32,900 nucleotides of DNA, from IMG/VR virus record IMGVR_UViG_3300003690_000210, positions 1 through 32,900 of that record, one strand, 5' to 3'. Below, piece by piece: positions 24,155 to 31,615 of the stretch; the stretch's first letter is position 1, and the number at the start of each line of letters is the position of its first letter. The position numbers and the translations under genes are program-made. This DNA is from a virus. The notes below the pieces were generated by a model, which saw only the letters and a list, made by a program, of their open reading frames with translations, was not told where the DNA came from and made no database searches.

Positions 24155-24409
24155 CTAGTACCAGTCCGGGTCCTCGCCGTCGTAGGTGCCGGGTCCGGCC
24201 AGCTCCTCGTAGTCGGCCCGCGTGCCCTGCCCCTCGGGGCGTAGGCCGCACTGGTCACGGAACCGTACGCGGGCGCACAGCTCGCACAGCACGCCCGCGT
24301 AGACGCCGTAACTGTACCGACGGTCGACCGTGTCGTTTCCGTGGCACCGCTCGCACCGCTCGTCATCTGACGGCTCGGTGATCGTGTCGTCCGGTCGCTC
24401 ATCTGCCAT
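24155..24409 (-). CDS. Small zinc-finger protein (84 aa)
   Basis: ATG 24409 with GGAGGA upstream. MADERPDDTITEPSDDERCE, then CERC ... CELC about 22 residues apart, forming a four-Cys zinc site around YSYGVYAGVL, and an acidic tail. A compact treble-clef or ribbon. No named family. Confidence 0.6.
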   Translation of the reverse strand: MADERPDDTITEPSDDERCERCHGNDTVDRRYSYGVYAGVLCELCARVRFRDQCGLRPEGQGTRADYEELAGPGTYDGEDPDWY

Positions 24410-24443
24410 GTGTCCTCCAGTGCTGCGCGGGAATGCGCCCGCC

Positions 24444-24480
24444 CGGACCGGCGTGGCACCGCGTCGGCCACGCCGGTCCG
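24444..24480 (-). terminator. Perfect 14-bp inverted repeat between genes
   Basis: CGGACCGGCGTGGC (24444-24457) and its exact complement (24467-24480) enclose a 9-nt loop, right after a stop codon and before the leader of the 84-aa gene. A second hairpin GCGGG/CCCGC (24427-24442) follows. No T-run, so termination is uncertain. Confidence 0.6.
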
Positions 24481-24492
24481 AACTGATGCACC

Positions 24493-25164
24493 TCACACTT
24501 TCCGTAGCTTGTCGGGTTGGAATGCCACGGTCACCGCCGGACCTTTACAGATGTCACAGGACCGCCCGCGCGACCCGTGGGTATAGCACTGGACCCCTTC
24601 AGACCACTGTGCCGGGCAGGGCACCACGCGGACGCCGTCGACGGTATACGCCTGCCGACTGGGGTGCCTCTCCGGGACCGCGTAGGCTGTGGCTGTGTAG
24701 CCTTGCGCCAGTGCTGCCGCGACGTCAGCACCGGAGTGGATCGACGCCATCACGCGGGCGCCGTGCCACGCTGAGTAGGGGACCGTCCGCCATGCGTGCG
24801 TATACGTCCACGCCTTCATGCCGCCCCTGGATTCATAGCGGACCATCGCCGCGCCGATCAGCCGGGCAGCCGAGACGGTCCGGCAGTCGCCAACGACGTG
24901 TACACGGAGGTCGCGGTTGCCCTTCAGACGGTCTATGCCGGCCGCTTCAAGCCGCGCAATCGCGACACTCGACGAGAGCGGGTTTGAGTTGAGCCGTCGT
25001 GTCGTATAAGGCTGCATGCCGATTGTCTCCGCGTAGCATCCCGCACCGAGGAGCTGACAGTCGGACGGACACGTTACTTGAGATACAGACGTCGCCGCAC
25101 ACGGTCCGGTCTTCCGATTGCGCGAGATCGCGACCACTGCGACGGGCGATCCTGAGATCTTCAT
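24493..25164 (-). CDS. Cys-rich phage protein of unknown function (223 aa)
   Basis: ATG 25164 overlaps the previous stop (ATGA); a GTG at 25176 would add four residues. The N-terminus has KTGPCAATSVSQVTCPSDCQ with GCYAE nearby, then LRVHVVGDCRTVSAARLIGA, KAWTYTHAWR, and C-terminal Cys pairs (CPAQ, CYTHGSRGRSCDICKG). Similar proteins occur in other phages (recalled, not searched). The Cys pattern suggests metal binding, perhaps an Fe-S or zinc site. The largest gene of the small-gene array. Confidence 0.6.
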   Translation of the reverse strand: MKISGSPVAVVAISRNRKTGPCAATSVSQVTCPSDCQLLGAGCYAETIGMQPYTTRRLNSNPLSSSVAIARLEAAGIDRLKGNRDLRVHVVGDCRTVSAARLIGAAMVRYESRGGMKAWTYTHAWRTVPYSAWHGARVMASIHSGADVAAALAQGYTATAYAVPERHPSRQAYTVDGVRVVPCPAQWSEGVQCYTHGSRGRSCDICKGPAVTVAFQPDKLRKV

Positions 25165-25478
25165 GCCTGTACCCACTTTGTGGTCCGCTTGTGGAGTGCT
25201 TTAGATCCGTAGTCGAGCTCGGCGCCTTTACTGTCGAGCATCGCGTCCAGGATCCACGGTCGACCCTTGCCGTACTTCGCGCTGGCTGTGTCGACCAGAC
25301 TCCGAAAACATGTCTCGCATACGACGCTGGCCTTGTGCTTCTCCGTGTCCGTAAATAGGATCGTCTTGCCCGTGTCGAGTACGTGCTGACAGTCCGGACA
25401 GAATATCGCCCGCTGGACTGCGTACCGCACCGCTTGCCGTGAGAGTGTACCTGCGAGCCTCTCGAGTAGATCTGCCAT
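25161..25478 (-). CDS. Small zinc-binding protein (105 aa)
   Basis: ATG 25478 follows AAAGGTGGAA. Basic helical N-terminus (MADLLERLAGTLSRQAVRYA), then CPDC and CETC about 25 residues apart for one zinc, and a basic C-terminus (SKALHKRTTKWVQA). No family is recognised. Confidence 0.6.
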   Translation of the reverse strand: MADLLERLAGTLSRQAVRYAVQRAIFCPDCQHVLDTGKTILFTDTEKHKASVVCETCFRSLVDTASAKYGKGRPWILDAMLDSKGAELDYGSKALHKRTTKWVQA

Positions 25479-25525
25479 GGTTCCACCTTTGGTTGCGCCC
25501 GGACTTGGGACCGGGCCGTGGTTTA

Positions 25526-25543
25526 CACGGGCCTGAGCCCGTG
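25526..25543 (-). terminator. Short 7-bp GC hairpin after stop codon
   Basis: CACGGGC and GCCCGTG with a 4-nt loop lie 8 nt after the stop of the 74-aa gene. A second hairpin GCCCGG/CCGGGC (25497-25516) precedes the next ribosome site. No T-run. Confidence 0.45.
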
Positions 25544-25551
25544 CCCTCACC

Positions 25552-25776
25552 CTACCCGATATGCCCATCCATCAGTAGTTCTTGTGCGCCGTAGACTGTA
25601 TCGCCACCGCAGTCCTCGCACGGGTAGCGCCTTGCGTCGGGCTCCGTCTGATACCGTTCCGCCCCGCAGGCAAGGCAGTACCCGATATCCTCAAGACTGG
25701 TACCGAGAATGATCGACGTGGGTACCTGTACCGTCCGGCCTTGCGTTGTTGTGAGTGTAAGTGTTTCTTCTGCCAT
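25552..25776 (-). CDS. Small zinc-ribbon protein, first gene of the leftward operon (74 aa)
   Basis: ATG 25776 with AAAGGAGAAACC upstream and a hairpin (25793-25808) before it. A beta-rich head (MAEETLTLTTTQGRTVQVPT) is followed by CLACG and CEDCG, a zinc ribbon. As the first gene after the control region it is probably transcribed earliest. No family is recognised. Confidence 0.6.
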   Translation of the reverse strand: MAEETLTLTTTQGRTVQVPTSIILGTSLEDIGYCLACGAERYQTEPDARRYPCEDCGGDTVYGAQELLMDGHIG

Positions 25777-25917
25777 GGTTTCTCCTTTGGTTGCGCCAGT
25801 CGCGGCGCCCTGCTAGGTTCTAGAGTGTCTTCCACCTTAACATGTTATCAATGCGTTATGCAAGCTGTGCTCAAGTGGAGGTGGCGCCCACGCACGATCT
25901 TGCCCTATCTCGGGTTC

Positions 25918-25978
25918 AGCTACCGAACACGCCGCTGGCCTGTACCGTGTTCAGGTTCGCGCACGGTCGTCGGTAGCT
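25918..25978. repeat. Nested inverted repeats, possible structured RNA or origin element
   Basis: Outer arms AGCTACCGA (25918-25926) and TCGGTAGCT (25970-25978) enclose inner arms GAACACG (25925-25931) and CGTGTTC (25946-25952). The two stems share two bases, so they compete or stack. It does not fold as a standard tRNA. Confidence 0.45.
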
Positions 25979-26097
25979 CGAGCTGAGATCCGCTCGAGAC
26001 TCGACGCAGCTCACTTCAACTTTACCTTGTAAAGTAGATGAGGTTGTCCAGACTCGGCCCAGCTGTAGACCCAAGCCGTACGACGGGGGGCGGATAA

Positions 26098-26116
26098 GGG
26101 GGGGGGGGGGGGGGGG
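26098..26116 (+). repeat. 19-G homopolymer tract
   Basis: An unbroken run of 19 G, with G6 at 26085-26090 and G5 at 26121-26125 nearby. It lies 53 nt before the rightward -35. It may form a G-quadruplex, vary in length, or mark a poorly resolved assembly position. Confidence 0.9.
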
Positions 26117-26168
26117 TAATAGGGGGAAACACAGCCGGGGGCGTTCCCACCTACGTTCCGTGGGCTGA

Positions 26169-26197
26169 TTGCCAACGCACTGCTACTATGTTATGGT
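26169..26197 (+). promoter_or_regulatory. Rightward promoter of the XRE/terminase operon
   Basis: TTGCCA (26169-26174), a 17-nt spacer and TATGGT (26192-26197), close to sigma-70 consensus and ideally spaced. Transcription would begin near 26204, just before the XRE start codon. Confidence 0.6.
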
Positions 26198-26216
26198 ATA
26201 TGCAATGGAGCGGATC

Positions 26217-26591
26217 ATGACGTATGGTGTGGTCACGGGTCCGGGGTCATTTGCGCAATTATTGCAGGACATGCGTGAGCGGGCTGGGTTAACGGTTGCG
26301 GAGGTTGCGGAGGGATTGGGTGTGAGTGCTGGGGCGGTGCATCAGTATTTATATCGCCAGCGTGGGGATGGGGGGACGAGTACGGTCAAGTGGTTAGTGC
26401 GATATGCGGCGGTATGCGGCTGTGACGTGAAGCTGGAATTTGCGGATGCGACGACGGGGAGGATGACAGATGGCAAGCGAACGCGGGCGCGATCTCACGT
26501 TGGAGGAGTCCGAGGCCTTCGCGCAGATGGTGTTATCGGGAGCGCCGGTGACCGACGCGGTGCGGTATTTCTGGGGCGACGGGGTGAGTGA
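26217..26591 (+). CDS. XRE-family helix-turn-helix regulator
   Basis: ATG 26217 has GGAG 6 nt upstream; ATG 26205 is an alternative and would be almost leaderless. The first 80 residues form an HTH_3 fold: SFAQLLQDMRERAGLTVAEV, AEGLGVSAGAVHQYLYRQRG, TVKWLVRYAAVCGCDVKLEF. The rest (about 45 residues) overlaps the next gene by 122 nt and is Arg/Gly-rich, so it may be read-through after a lost stop. Likely controls late or early transcription at the adjacent region. Confidence 0.7.
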   Translation: MTYGVVTGPGSFAQLLQDMRERAGLTVAEVAEGLGVSAGAVHQYLYRQRGDGGTSTVKWLVRYAAVCGCDVKLEFADATTGRMTDGKRTRARSHVGGVRGLRADGVIGSAGDRRGAVFLGRRGE

Positions 26592-26922
26592 GGCGGTGAT
26601 TGGGGATTGCGCGTGTCGATGGCCGGAGCAAGCGGAGGTACGTGTGGCGATCCGGCGGTTATCCGGGGGGGTCTCCTGGCATGAGATGGAGGATCCGAAC
26701 CGGATGGATGCGGCGTTGAAGAAGCATTACAACGAGCTGGCGTATTTTCTGTGGACGACGAATTACGTGGAATGTGACGGGACGCAGAAGGTGAAGGCGG
26801 ACACGTGTCGGAGTGCGATTGAGTCGAAAGTGGCGGGAATGGCGGGGAAGGAATCGCCGCTGGCGTCATTTTACCACGATCTCCTGCTGCGCTACGATGC
26901 CGAGAGTGCGAAAGTGCAATGA
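26470..26922 (+). CDS. Small terminase-like protein
   Basis: A 150-aa protein with GGGGAGG about 7 nt upstream of ATG 26470. N-terminal HTH-like region (LTLEESEAFAQMVLSGAPVT, DAVRYFWGDGVSEAVIGDCA) and a helical C-terminus (LKKHYNELAYFLWTTNYVEC and onward). Position two genes before terL, size and HTH head suggest the DNA-recognition subunit TerS, but no diagnostic motif exists for this family. Its stop overlaps the next start (ATGA). Confidence 0.5.
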   Translation: MASERGRDLTLEESEAFAQMVLSGAPVTDAVRYFWGDGVSEAVIGDCACRWPEQAEVRVAIRRLSGGVSWHEMEDPNRMDAALKKHYNELAYFLWTTNYVECDGTQKVKADTCRSAIESKVAGMAGKESPLASFYHDLLLRYDAESAKVQ

Positions 26923-27290
26923 GGCTGATCACGGACGAGGACGCCAGGAGAGCGCGTGCGGCGATCCGACTTGCCGAGGAGGTCCCGGTGCTGGATGGGG
27001 ACGATGACATCCTCTGGATCAGCAGTCAGGGGGGTCTGGACCCCCTTGATCTCTCGCACCAGGACGGGAGGCTCAAGCTGTCGTGCCCCGAGTGTCGGGC
27101 CTGGGCGCTGTATCGGATGGGGCAAGGCGAGCGATGCGTCGAGTTCAGTCATGAGGACGCCTGCTCGATTGGCGGGGTGTCGGCTCACCGGAGAGGGTCG
27201 ACGGGGACGAAGACCGACGTGAGCGCGACGACGGGGGATCGCGTTTTTCCTAGCAAAAGGCTCGATGTCGTACAGGCGGGAGACCCGTAG
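26919..27290 (+). CDS. Hypothetical protein with CxxC (123 aa)
   Basis: Coupled to the previous gene by ATGA. An acidic helix at the start (ITDEDARRARAAIRLAEEVP), strands around 30-55, then CPEC with later His/Cys (FSHEDACSI), which may bind zinc. The C-terminus is low complexity. Between TerS-like and TerL; function unknown. Confidence 0.55.
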   Translation: MRLITDEDARRARAAIRLAEEVPVLDGDDDILWISSQGGLDPLDLSHQDGRLKLSCPECRAWALYRMGQGERCVEFSHEDACSIGGVSAHRRGSTGTKTDVSATTGDRVFPSKRLDVVQAGDP

Positions 27291-27296
27291 ACGATC

Positions 27297-28865
27297 ATGC
27301 CCGTCACCCCTGTCCCAGTCCCGCTGCGCGACCGGCTCATCACCGAGTTTCGGCGCTTCATCTGCAAGAAGATTGAGTTTGTGCCCTTCACGCACCAGGC
27401 CGCGTGGTGGGCCACGACCGATGGACTTGAGCTGGTGGACGAGATCACCCGTCAGTCCATCAGTACGCAGGTCCGTGAGCCCTCGGGCGAGATTGTCACC
27501 AAGCATCTCGTGCCCCGTACGGCGGGACGCGCCAAGGTGGTCGCCGAACTCGGGGCGTACAAGTCCGGGAAATCTGCCGGCGCGGCCATCTGGGCGGCCT
27601 CCTTCGCGGCGGTCCCCAATGCGCGGGTCTTTCTCGTCGGGAACGAGTATGATATGTGCGCCCCGGAATTTGAGTACCTCCTGGACGCCATCTGCTCGGA
27701 ACGCGGGTTGAATCAGGCGTACCGATCCCTCCAGAACCGTCCCAAGGACGGACGCCTCTGGCTGGAACTGGAGAACGGCGCCCGTTTCGAGGCCCGGAGC
27801 TGGGAACGCGCCGAATCGCTCAAGGGCAAGGAAGTGGACGCCTATATCTACTGCGAGGCGTATCAGCTGCCGGGGATCGAGTGTTTCACCTCGGTGGCGC
27901 AGAATCTGCGGGCTCGCAAGGGTTATGCGGTGTTTCCCACCACGCCGGATCGGCCCTGGGTGGGGGTGTTTCACGAGCACGGCCACGATCATCCCGATTT
28001 TCCCGACTGGGTCTGCAAGTGCGGGATTGCCGCCACGGTGAACCCCTACAGCTTCGACCAGCGGGCGATGGACCGCGACCGGACACTCCTGACCCGCGAG
28101 AAATTCTCCATCGCCTATCTGGGCAAGCTCGGGGACTTCGTGGGCCGTGTCTACAACTATCAGCGCGGCGACCGGATCATCCGGGTCACCTCCCACCCGA
28201 ACCTGTGGCATACTCTCTTCGATGGTGAGACACGGAAGAATCTCTGTCTCCCGCCGGACTGGCAGATCGAGATCGGCGCCGATACCGGGACCTACTGCGC
28301 GGCCCTGACCGTGGCCGTCTCGCCCGAGGGGGCGGCACTGGTCGTCGACGAGGTGACCAACTACCGGTATGTCGCCCATACCCCGGAACTCGACCCCGAC
28401 AGCTCGATTCTCCGCTGGTGCGACGCGGTCCGGCGGATGGCAGATCGCTGGGGCGTCCGTCCGGTGGCCTGGGTGGACGCCAACTCGCAGTTCAAGGTCG
28501 AGTGTGCCCATCACGGCCTCCAGCTCCTCGCCAACCGGCGGGGACGCGAGGCCCGCACCGAGGCGGCACGCCAGTACTTCCAGCACAGCCAGATTGAACT
28601 CGCCCCGTGGCTCTCCATGCTGCCCTACGAGCTGGAACACGCGCAGTGGCCCGACCGGACCACCGCCGCCGGCAAGTACGAGCGGATCAAGGAACACGAC
28701 CATGTGCTGGACTGTCTCGAACACGTGCTCTCACGCCATCCGCGCGGGCGACTCATCAAGGAAGATCGGGCGACACCGATGCCGGGGAGTGTCCAGTGGC
28801 TGGGATCGCCGTTGCGGAAGCGCCGACCGCGTCCTGCCGCCGATCAACACCTGGGAGCCAATTGA
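27297..28865 (+). CDS. terL: Terminase large subunit
   Basis: The 522-aa product has a Walker A loop GAYKSGKS at 86-93 and a Walker B strand at 180-187 (VDAYIYCE) with catalytic Glu187. The usual Asp before that Glu is Cys186, which is odd. The C-terminal nuclease shows acidic residues Asp329 (IEIGADTGTYCAAL) and Asp394 (VAWVDANSQFK), then a DHVLDCLEH helix near 465. It cuts and packages concatemeric DNA into the prohead with the small subunit and portal. It starts 6 nt after the previous stop and ends in a TGATG overlap with the next gene. Confidence 0.88.
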   Translation: MPVTPVPVPLRDRLITEFRRFICKKIEFVPFTHQAAWWATTDGLELVDEITRQSISTQVREPSGEIVTKHLVPRTAGRAKVVAELGAYKSGKSAGAAIWAASFAAVPNARVFLVGNEYDMCAPEFEYLLDAICSERGLNQAYRSLQNRPKDGRLWLELENGARFEARSWERAESLKGKEVDAYIYCEAYQLPGIECFTSVAQNLRARKGYAVFPTTPDRPWVGVFHEHGHDHPDFPDWVCKCGIAATVNPYSFDQRAMDRDRTLLTREKFSIAYLGKLGDFVGRVYNYQRGDRIIRVTSHPNLWHTLFDGETRKNLCLPPDWQIEIGADTGTYCAALTVAVSPEGAALVVDEVTNYRYVAHTPELDPDSSILRWCDAVRRMADRWGVRPVAWVDANSQFKVECAHHGLQLLANRRGREARTEAARQYFQHSQIELAPWLSMLPYELEHAQWPDRTTAAGKYERIKEHDHVLDCLEHVLSRHPRGRLIKEDRATPMPGSVQWLGSPLRKRRPRPAADQHLGAN

Positions 28866-29104
28866 TGGATGAGGAGGTGGCGATTCGCCTGCTGATGCTG
28901 GACCAGAAGGTCGCCTTCCTGTTCCAGATTCTGTCCCTGACCAAGACCACCCCGGACGGGCAGCAGACGACCCGCTCGCTGGGACAGCTCTTCGAGGAGA
29001 CCCAAGCCCATGCCGTGGCTACGCAACAGCGTGTACCGGTGGCTCCAGTGGCCGCAACTGACAGCGGAGATGGAGGCGCTCCGGACCCGAGTGGACCTGC
29101 TTGA
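28865..29104 (+). CDS. Small hypothetical protein after TerL (79 aa)
   Basis: The ATG overlaps the terL stop (TGATG). The first half is a helix (MDEEVAIRLLMLDQKVAFLF), the second disordered, Pro/Ala-rich. Overlaps the next gene by 95 nt. May be a portal or head accessory protein; no family recognised. Confidence 0.5.
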   Translation: MDEEVAIRLLMLDQKVAFLFQILSLTKTTPDGQQTTRSLGQLFEETQAHAVATQQRVPVAPVAATDSGDGGAPDPSGPA

Positions 29105-29207
29105 TCGCATCGTGATGCAGCGTGACGAGCCGGAAGGCAGCGTCCGGGATGCCCCCGACCGCCGACACGGCGGACACTGGCCCGACGCCCATCTGGGATC
29201 ACAATAA
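29010..29207 (+). CDS. Small coiled-coil protein (65 aa)
   Basis: ATG 29010 has a strong GAGGAGA about 9 nt upstream within the previous gene. The helix LTAEMEALRTRVDLLDRIVM gives a coiled coil; the end is basic and His-rich. Its stop overlaps the next ATG (TAATG). The chain of couplings supports it. Confidence 0.5.
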   Translation: MPWLRNSVYRWLQWPQLTAEMEALRTRVDLLDRIVMQRDEPEGSVRDAPDRRHGGHWPDAHLGSQ

Positions 29208-29392
29208 TGCCGACCTACAAGAAGTTGGGTCTCACGCCGCCCCCTGGGCAGAGCCCCGATGCTGTCGTGCCGGGATCGTATGACGGGACAGAGGTGAAGA
29301 GAAAAGCCTTGCCGCTCAAGACATTTCAACGCACAGACACCCAACAGCCGGTGAGGCAGCCACGCACACGCCGTCGTCCACTCCCGCGTTGA
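29207..29392 (+). CDS. Small basic protein before the portal (61 aa)
   Basis: Coupled by TAATG. Starts MPTYKKLGLTPPPGQSPDAV; the C-terminus is a run of Arg and Pro (RTRRRPLPR). Probably disordered, DNA- or head-associated. No family recognised. Confidence 0.5.
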   Translation: MPTYKKLGLTPPPGQSPDAVVPGSYDGTEVKRKALPLKTFQRTDTQQPVRQPRTRRRPLPR

Positions 29393-29401
29393 GAGATCAT
29401 C

Positions 29402-31615
29402 ATGCCGAGTGATGCCGAACGCCTCGTCGAGTACACCACCGACTACAACCGCCTTCGAGCACAGAAGGCGCGAAGCACCGGGTCGGTCGAACTGCGTATC
29501 CTGGTGAACCTCGCCTTCATCTCGGGTGAACACTGGGTGGGCACGCGCAACCGGGTGCTCTTCACCCGCGCCCGTGACCCGAACAAGCTGCACCTGGTCT
29601 TCAATCTCGCCGCCCAGATGCTCTACAAGATGATGGGCCGGTTGAGCAGCATCGCCCCGGTGTTCAAGGCCCGATCCGACAAACAGGACCCGAAATCCAT
29701 CGCCAAGACCGATGTTGTCAACAAGCTCATCCGCGCTCTGGACGAGAAACTCGACCAGCCCTCACGAACCTGGGAAATCCTCTGGTGGATGGCAATTGGC
29801 GGCGTGTCGTTCGAGTACATCCCGTGGGTCAAGGACGCCACGATGGAACCGCTGCCCCGGTTCGATCCTGACACGAACGAGCTGATGTGGACCGACGTGA
29901 CGACCCAGGAAGAGATCCCCGAGTCCGAACGTCTCCAGCGTCTCGCGCAGGGTGCGATGAAGGAGCAGTTCACCGTCATCGAGGACATGGTCCTGGCCGG
30001 TGATGTCGGCAGCGAGACACTCAGTCCGCTCCAGGTCTTCGTGGACGCCTCGGTGCGTTCCATCCGCGATCTGGCTCCCGATCAGGCCGTCTATATTGCC
30101 AAGATTCGTACACTCGGCTGGATCAAGGCCAATTACGACGTGAGCGAGGAGACGCTTGAGAACCTGAAGAATGCCCGCGAGGTGCGGATTCTCTCGACCG
30201 ATCTTCAGCAGTTCGGCGACCCGACCGGCTCGGTGGCCCTCCAGGACCTGATTCCCCGCGTCCAGGGCAGCCTCAACCACACGGACCCCGATCTGTGCGT
30301 CGTGGTGGAACGCTACCAGCCGATGAGCCAGGAAAACCCCCGAGGGAAGTACACCGCGTTCGTGCCCGACGAGCAGGTGCTCCATCACGGTGACAATCCC
30401 TACGAGGACATCCCGCTGGTCGATTTCCACTGGTCGCCGACCACCACCAGCTTCTGGAACAACGACTACGTCTCGGATCTCATCGCCCCACAGCGATTCC
30501 TGAACAAGCGCCTCTCGCAACTCGGCGAGCAGGCGAACGCCTCCATCTACGGGGACGAACTCCTCGGACCCAGCCTGAAGCGGGAGGATATTCCGGCGGA
30601 TTATCCCGCGCCGATTGAAAACGGGCTCTCCGAGTCAGGCGTCAAGATGGTGCAGCGGCGCGATCCGCCCCAGCTTCCTGCCTGGTTCATGCAATCGGTC
30701 GATCTGACGCTGAAGCTGATGCGCGAGATTGCCGGCGGTGTGGATCTGTTCCAGGAACAGAAGTTTCCCGGACAGCTCCGTGGCCCGATGGCGGTTCCGA
30801 TGCTCCAGGAGATGATCGACTCCCAGTGGGGCAACCTCTACCAGCACATCGGCCAGCGGATGGCGCATGTCAAGGAGATGCGGGTCAACCGGGTGAAGGA
30901 ATTCTATCCGCCCTTCCGCACCCTCCATTACACCGACCGATCCATGCGCGACGAGGTGTTCATCTTTCAAACCTCCGATATTTTGCGCTCCGGGACCGAT
31001 TATTCAATCACCGTCGAGCGCGGGAGCCTGATTCCCGAGTTCCGCGCCCTCCGGGAAGCTCGCATCCGCGAACATCTGCAATCCCCACTCAGCGTGCTCT
31101 ACATGGATGAGCGGACAGGCAAGATCGACAAGGAAAAGATCGCCGCCGACCTGGAGATGGGCGATCTGGGCCGGGAGAGTCGGGAATCGACCTACCGGAA
31201 GCTCGGCATGTCACTGGTCGAGCGATTGTGGCAGGGACAGCAGATTCCCGAGCATTTACCGATGCCGTTCTGGAATCTGCGTGTGATCATGGACGAACTG
31301 GAGTCCGAGATGGCGACGACCGAGTTTCTCTCGGCGTCGGTCCCGCTCCAGGAGGGCTTCTTGCAATTCTGGAATCGTTGCCGCGCGATTCTCGTCGAGG
31401 CGTCCGAACGCCGTCAGAGCGGGATGCAGCAGGCCGAGATCCAGGGTGCTGTCGCCCAGGCCGCACAGCAAGCTGCCGCCAAGGCCGCTGCGGACGCGAT
31501 TGACGCTGCGCTCCAGCAATTCCAGGCCAGTTCCGCTATCGCCCCGCAGGCGCCCCAGGCCCTCGCCCAGGCTATGATGCAGAACCAGCCGACAGGACCG
31601 GAGCGACCCCAGTAA
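29402..31615 (+). CDS. Portal protein (P22-like)
   Basis: A 737-aa protein, close to the 725 aa of the P22 portal. It shows the helical wing start (FNLAAQMLYKMMGRLSSIAP), a conserved strand with Trp (WMAIGGVSFEYIPWVKDATM), the GxYTAFVPDEQVLHHGDNPY strand, the crown/wing segment (QRFLNKRLSQLGEQANASIY) and an Ala/Gln-rich helical C-terminus (about 665-725), like the P22 barrel. Twelve copies would form the DNA gate at the head vertex. It lies between small proteins and the scaffold, in the usual order. Confidence 0.85.
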   Translation: MPSDAERLVEYTTDYNRLRAQKARSTGSVELRILVNLAFISGEHWVGTRNRVLFTRARDPNKLHLVFNLAAQMLYKMMGRLSSIAPVFKARSDKQDPKSIAKTDVVNKLIRALDEKLDQPSRTWEILWWMAIGGVSFEYIPWVKDATMEPLPRFDPDTNELMWTDVTTQEEIPESERLQRLAQGAMKEQFTVIEDMVLAGDVGSETLSPLQVFVDASVRSIRDLAPDQAVYIAKIRTLGWIKANYDVSEETLENLKNAREVRILSTDLQQFGDPTGSVALQDLIPRVQGSLNHTDPDLCVVVERYQPMSQENPRGKYTAFVPDEQVLHHGDNPYEDIPLVDFHWSPTTTSFWNNDYVSDLIAPQRFLNKRLSQLGEQANASIYGDELLGPSLKREDIPADYPAPIENGLSESGVKMVQRRDPPQLPAWFMQSVDLTLKLMREIAGGVDLFQEQKFPGQLRGPMAVPMLQEMIDSQWGNLYQHIGQRMAHVKEMRVNRVKEFYPPFRTLHYTDRSMRDEVFIFQTSDILRSGTDYSITVERGSLIPEFRALREARIREHLQSPLSVLYMDERTGKIDKEKIAADLEMGDLGRESRESTYRKLGMSLVERLWQGQQIPEHLPMPFWNLRVIMDELESEMATTEFLSASVPLQEGFLQFWNRCRAILVEASERRQSGMQQAEIQGAVAQAAQQAAAKAAADAIDAALQQFQASSAIAPQAPQALAQAMMQNQPTGPERPQ

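Larger units (their letters stand above)
25777..26168. other. Divergent intergenic control region
   Basis: No gene is visible in these 392 nt. They hold the leader hairpin of the 74-aa gene, a TAACATGTTA palindrome (25838-25847) in an AT-rich patch that may be the leftward promoter, a nested inverted repeat (25918-25978), an ACTTTAC-CTT-GTAAAGT dyad (26019-26035) and a 19-G run. A leftward promoter with TTGCAT, 17 nt and TTAAGG is possible but weak. Confidence 0.6.

Noticed and set aside
25918-25978. tRNA gene
   Set aside because: Only 61 nt, 9-bp outer stem, no T-loop or anticodon arm in the right places on either strand.
26892-28724. 610-aa open frame on the minus strand opposite terL
   Set aside because: It lies wholly antisense to a gene with clear terminase motifs, has Pro/Gly/Arg/Asp-rich shadow composition and no known fold.
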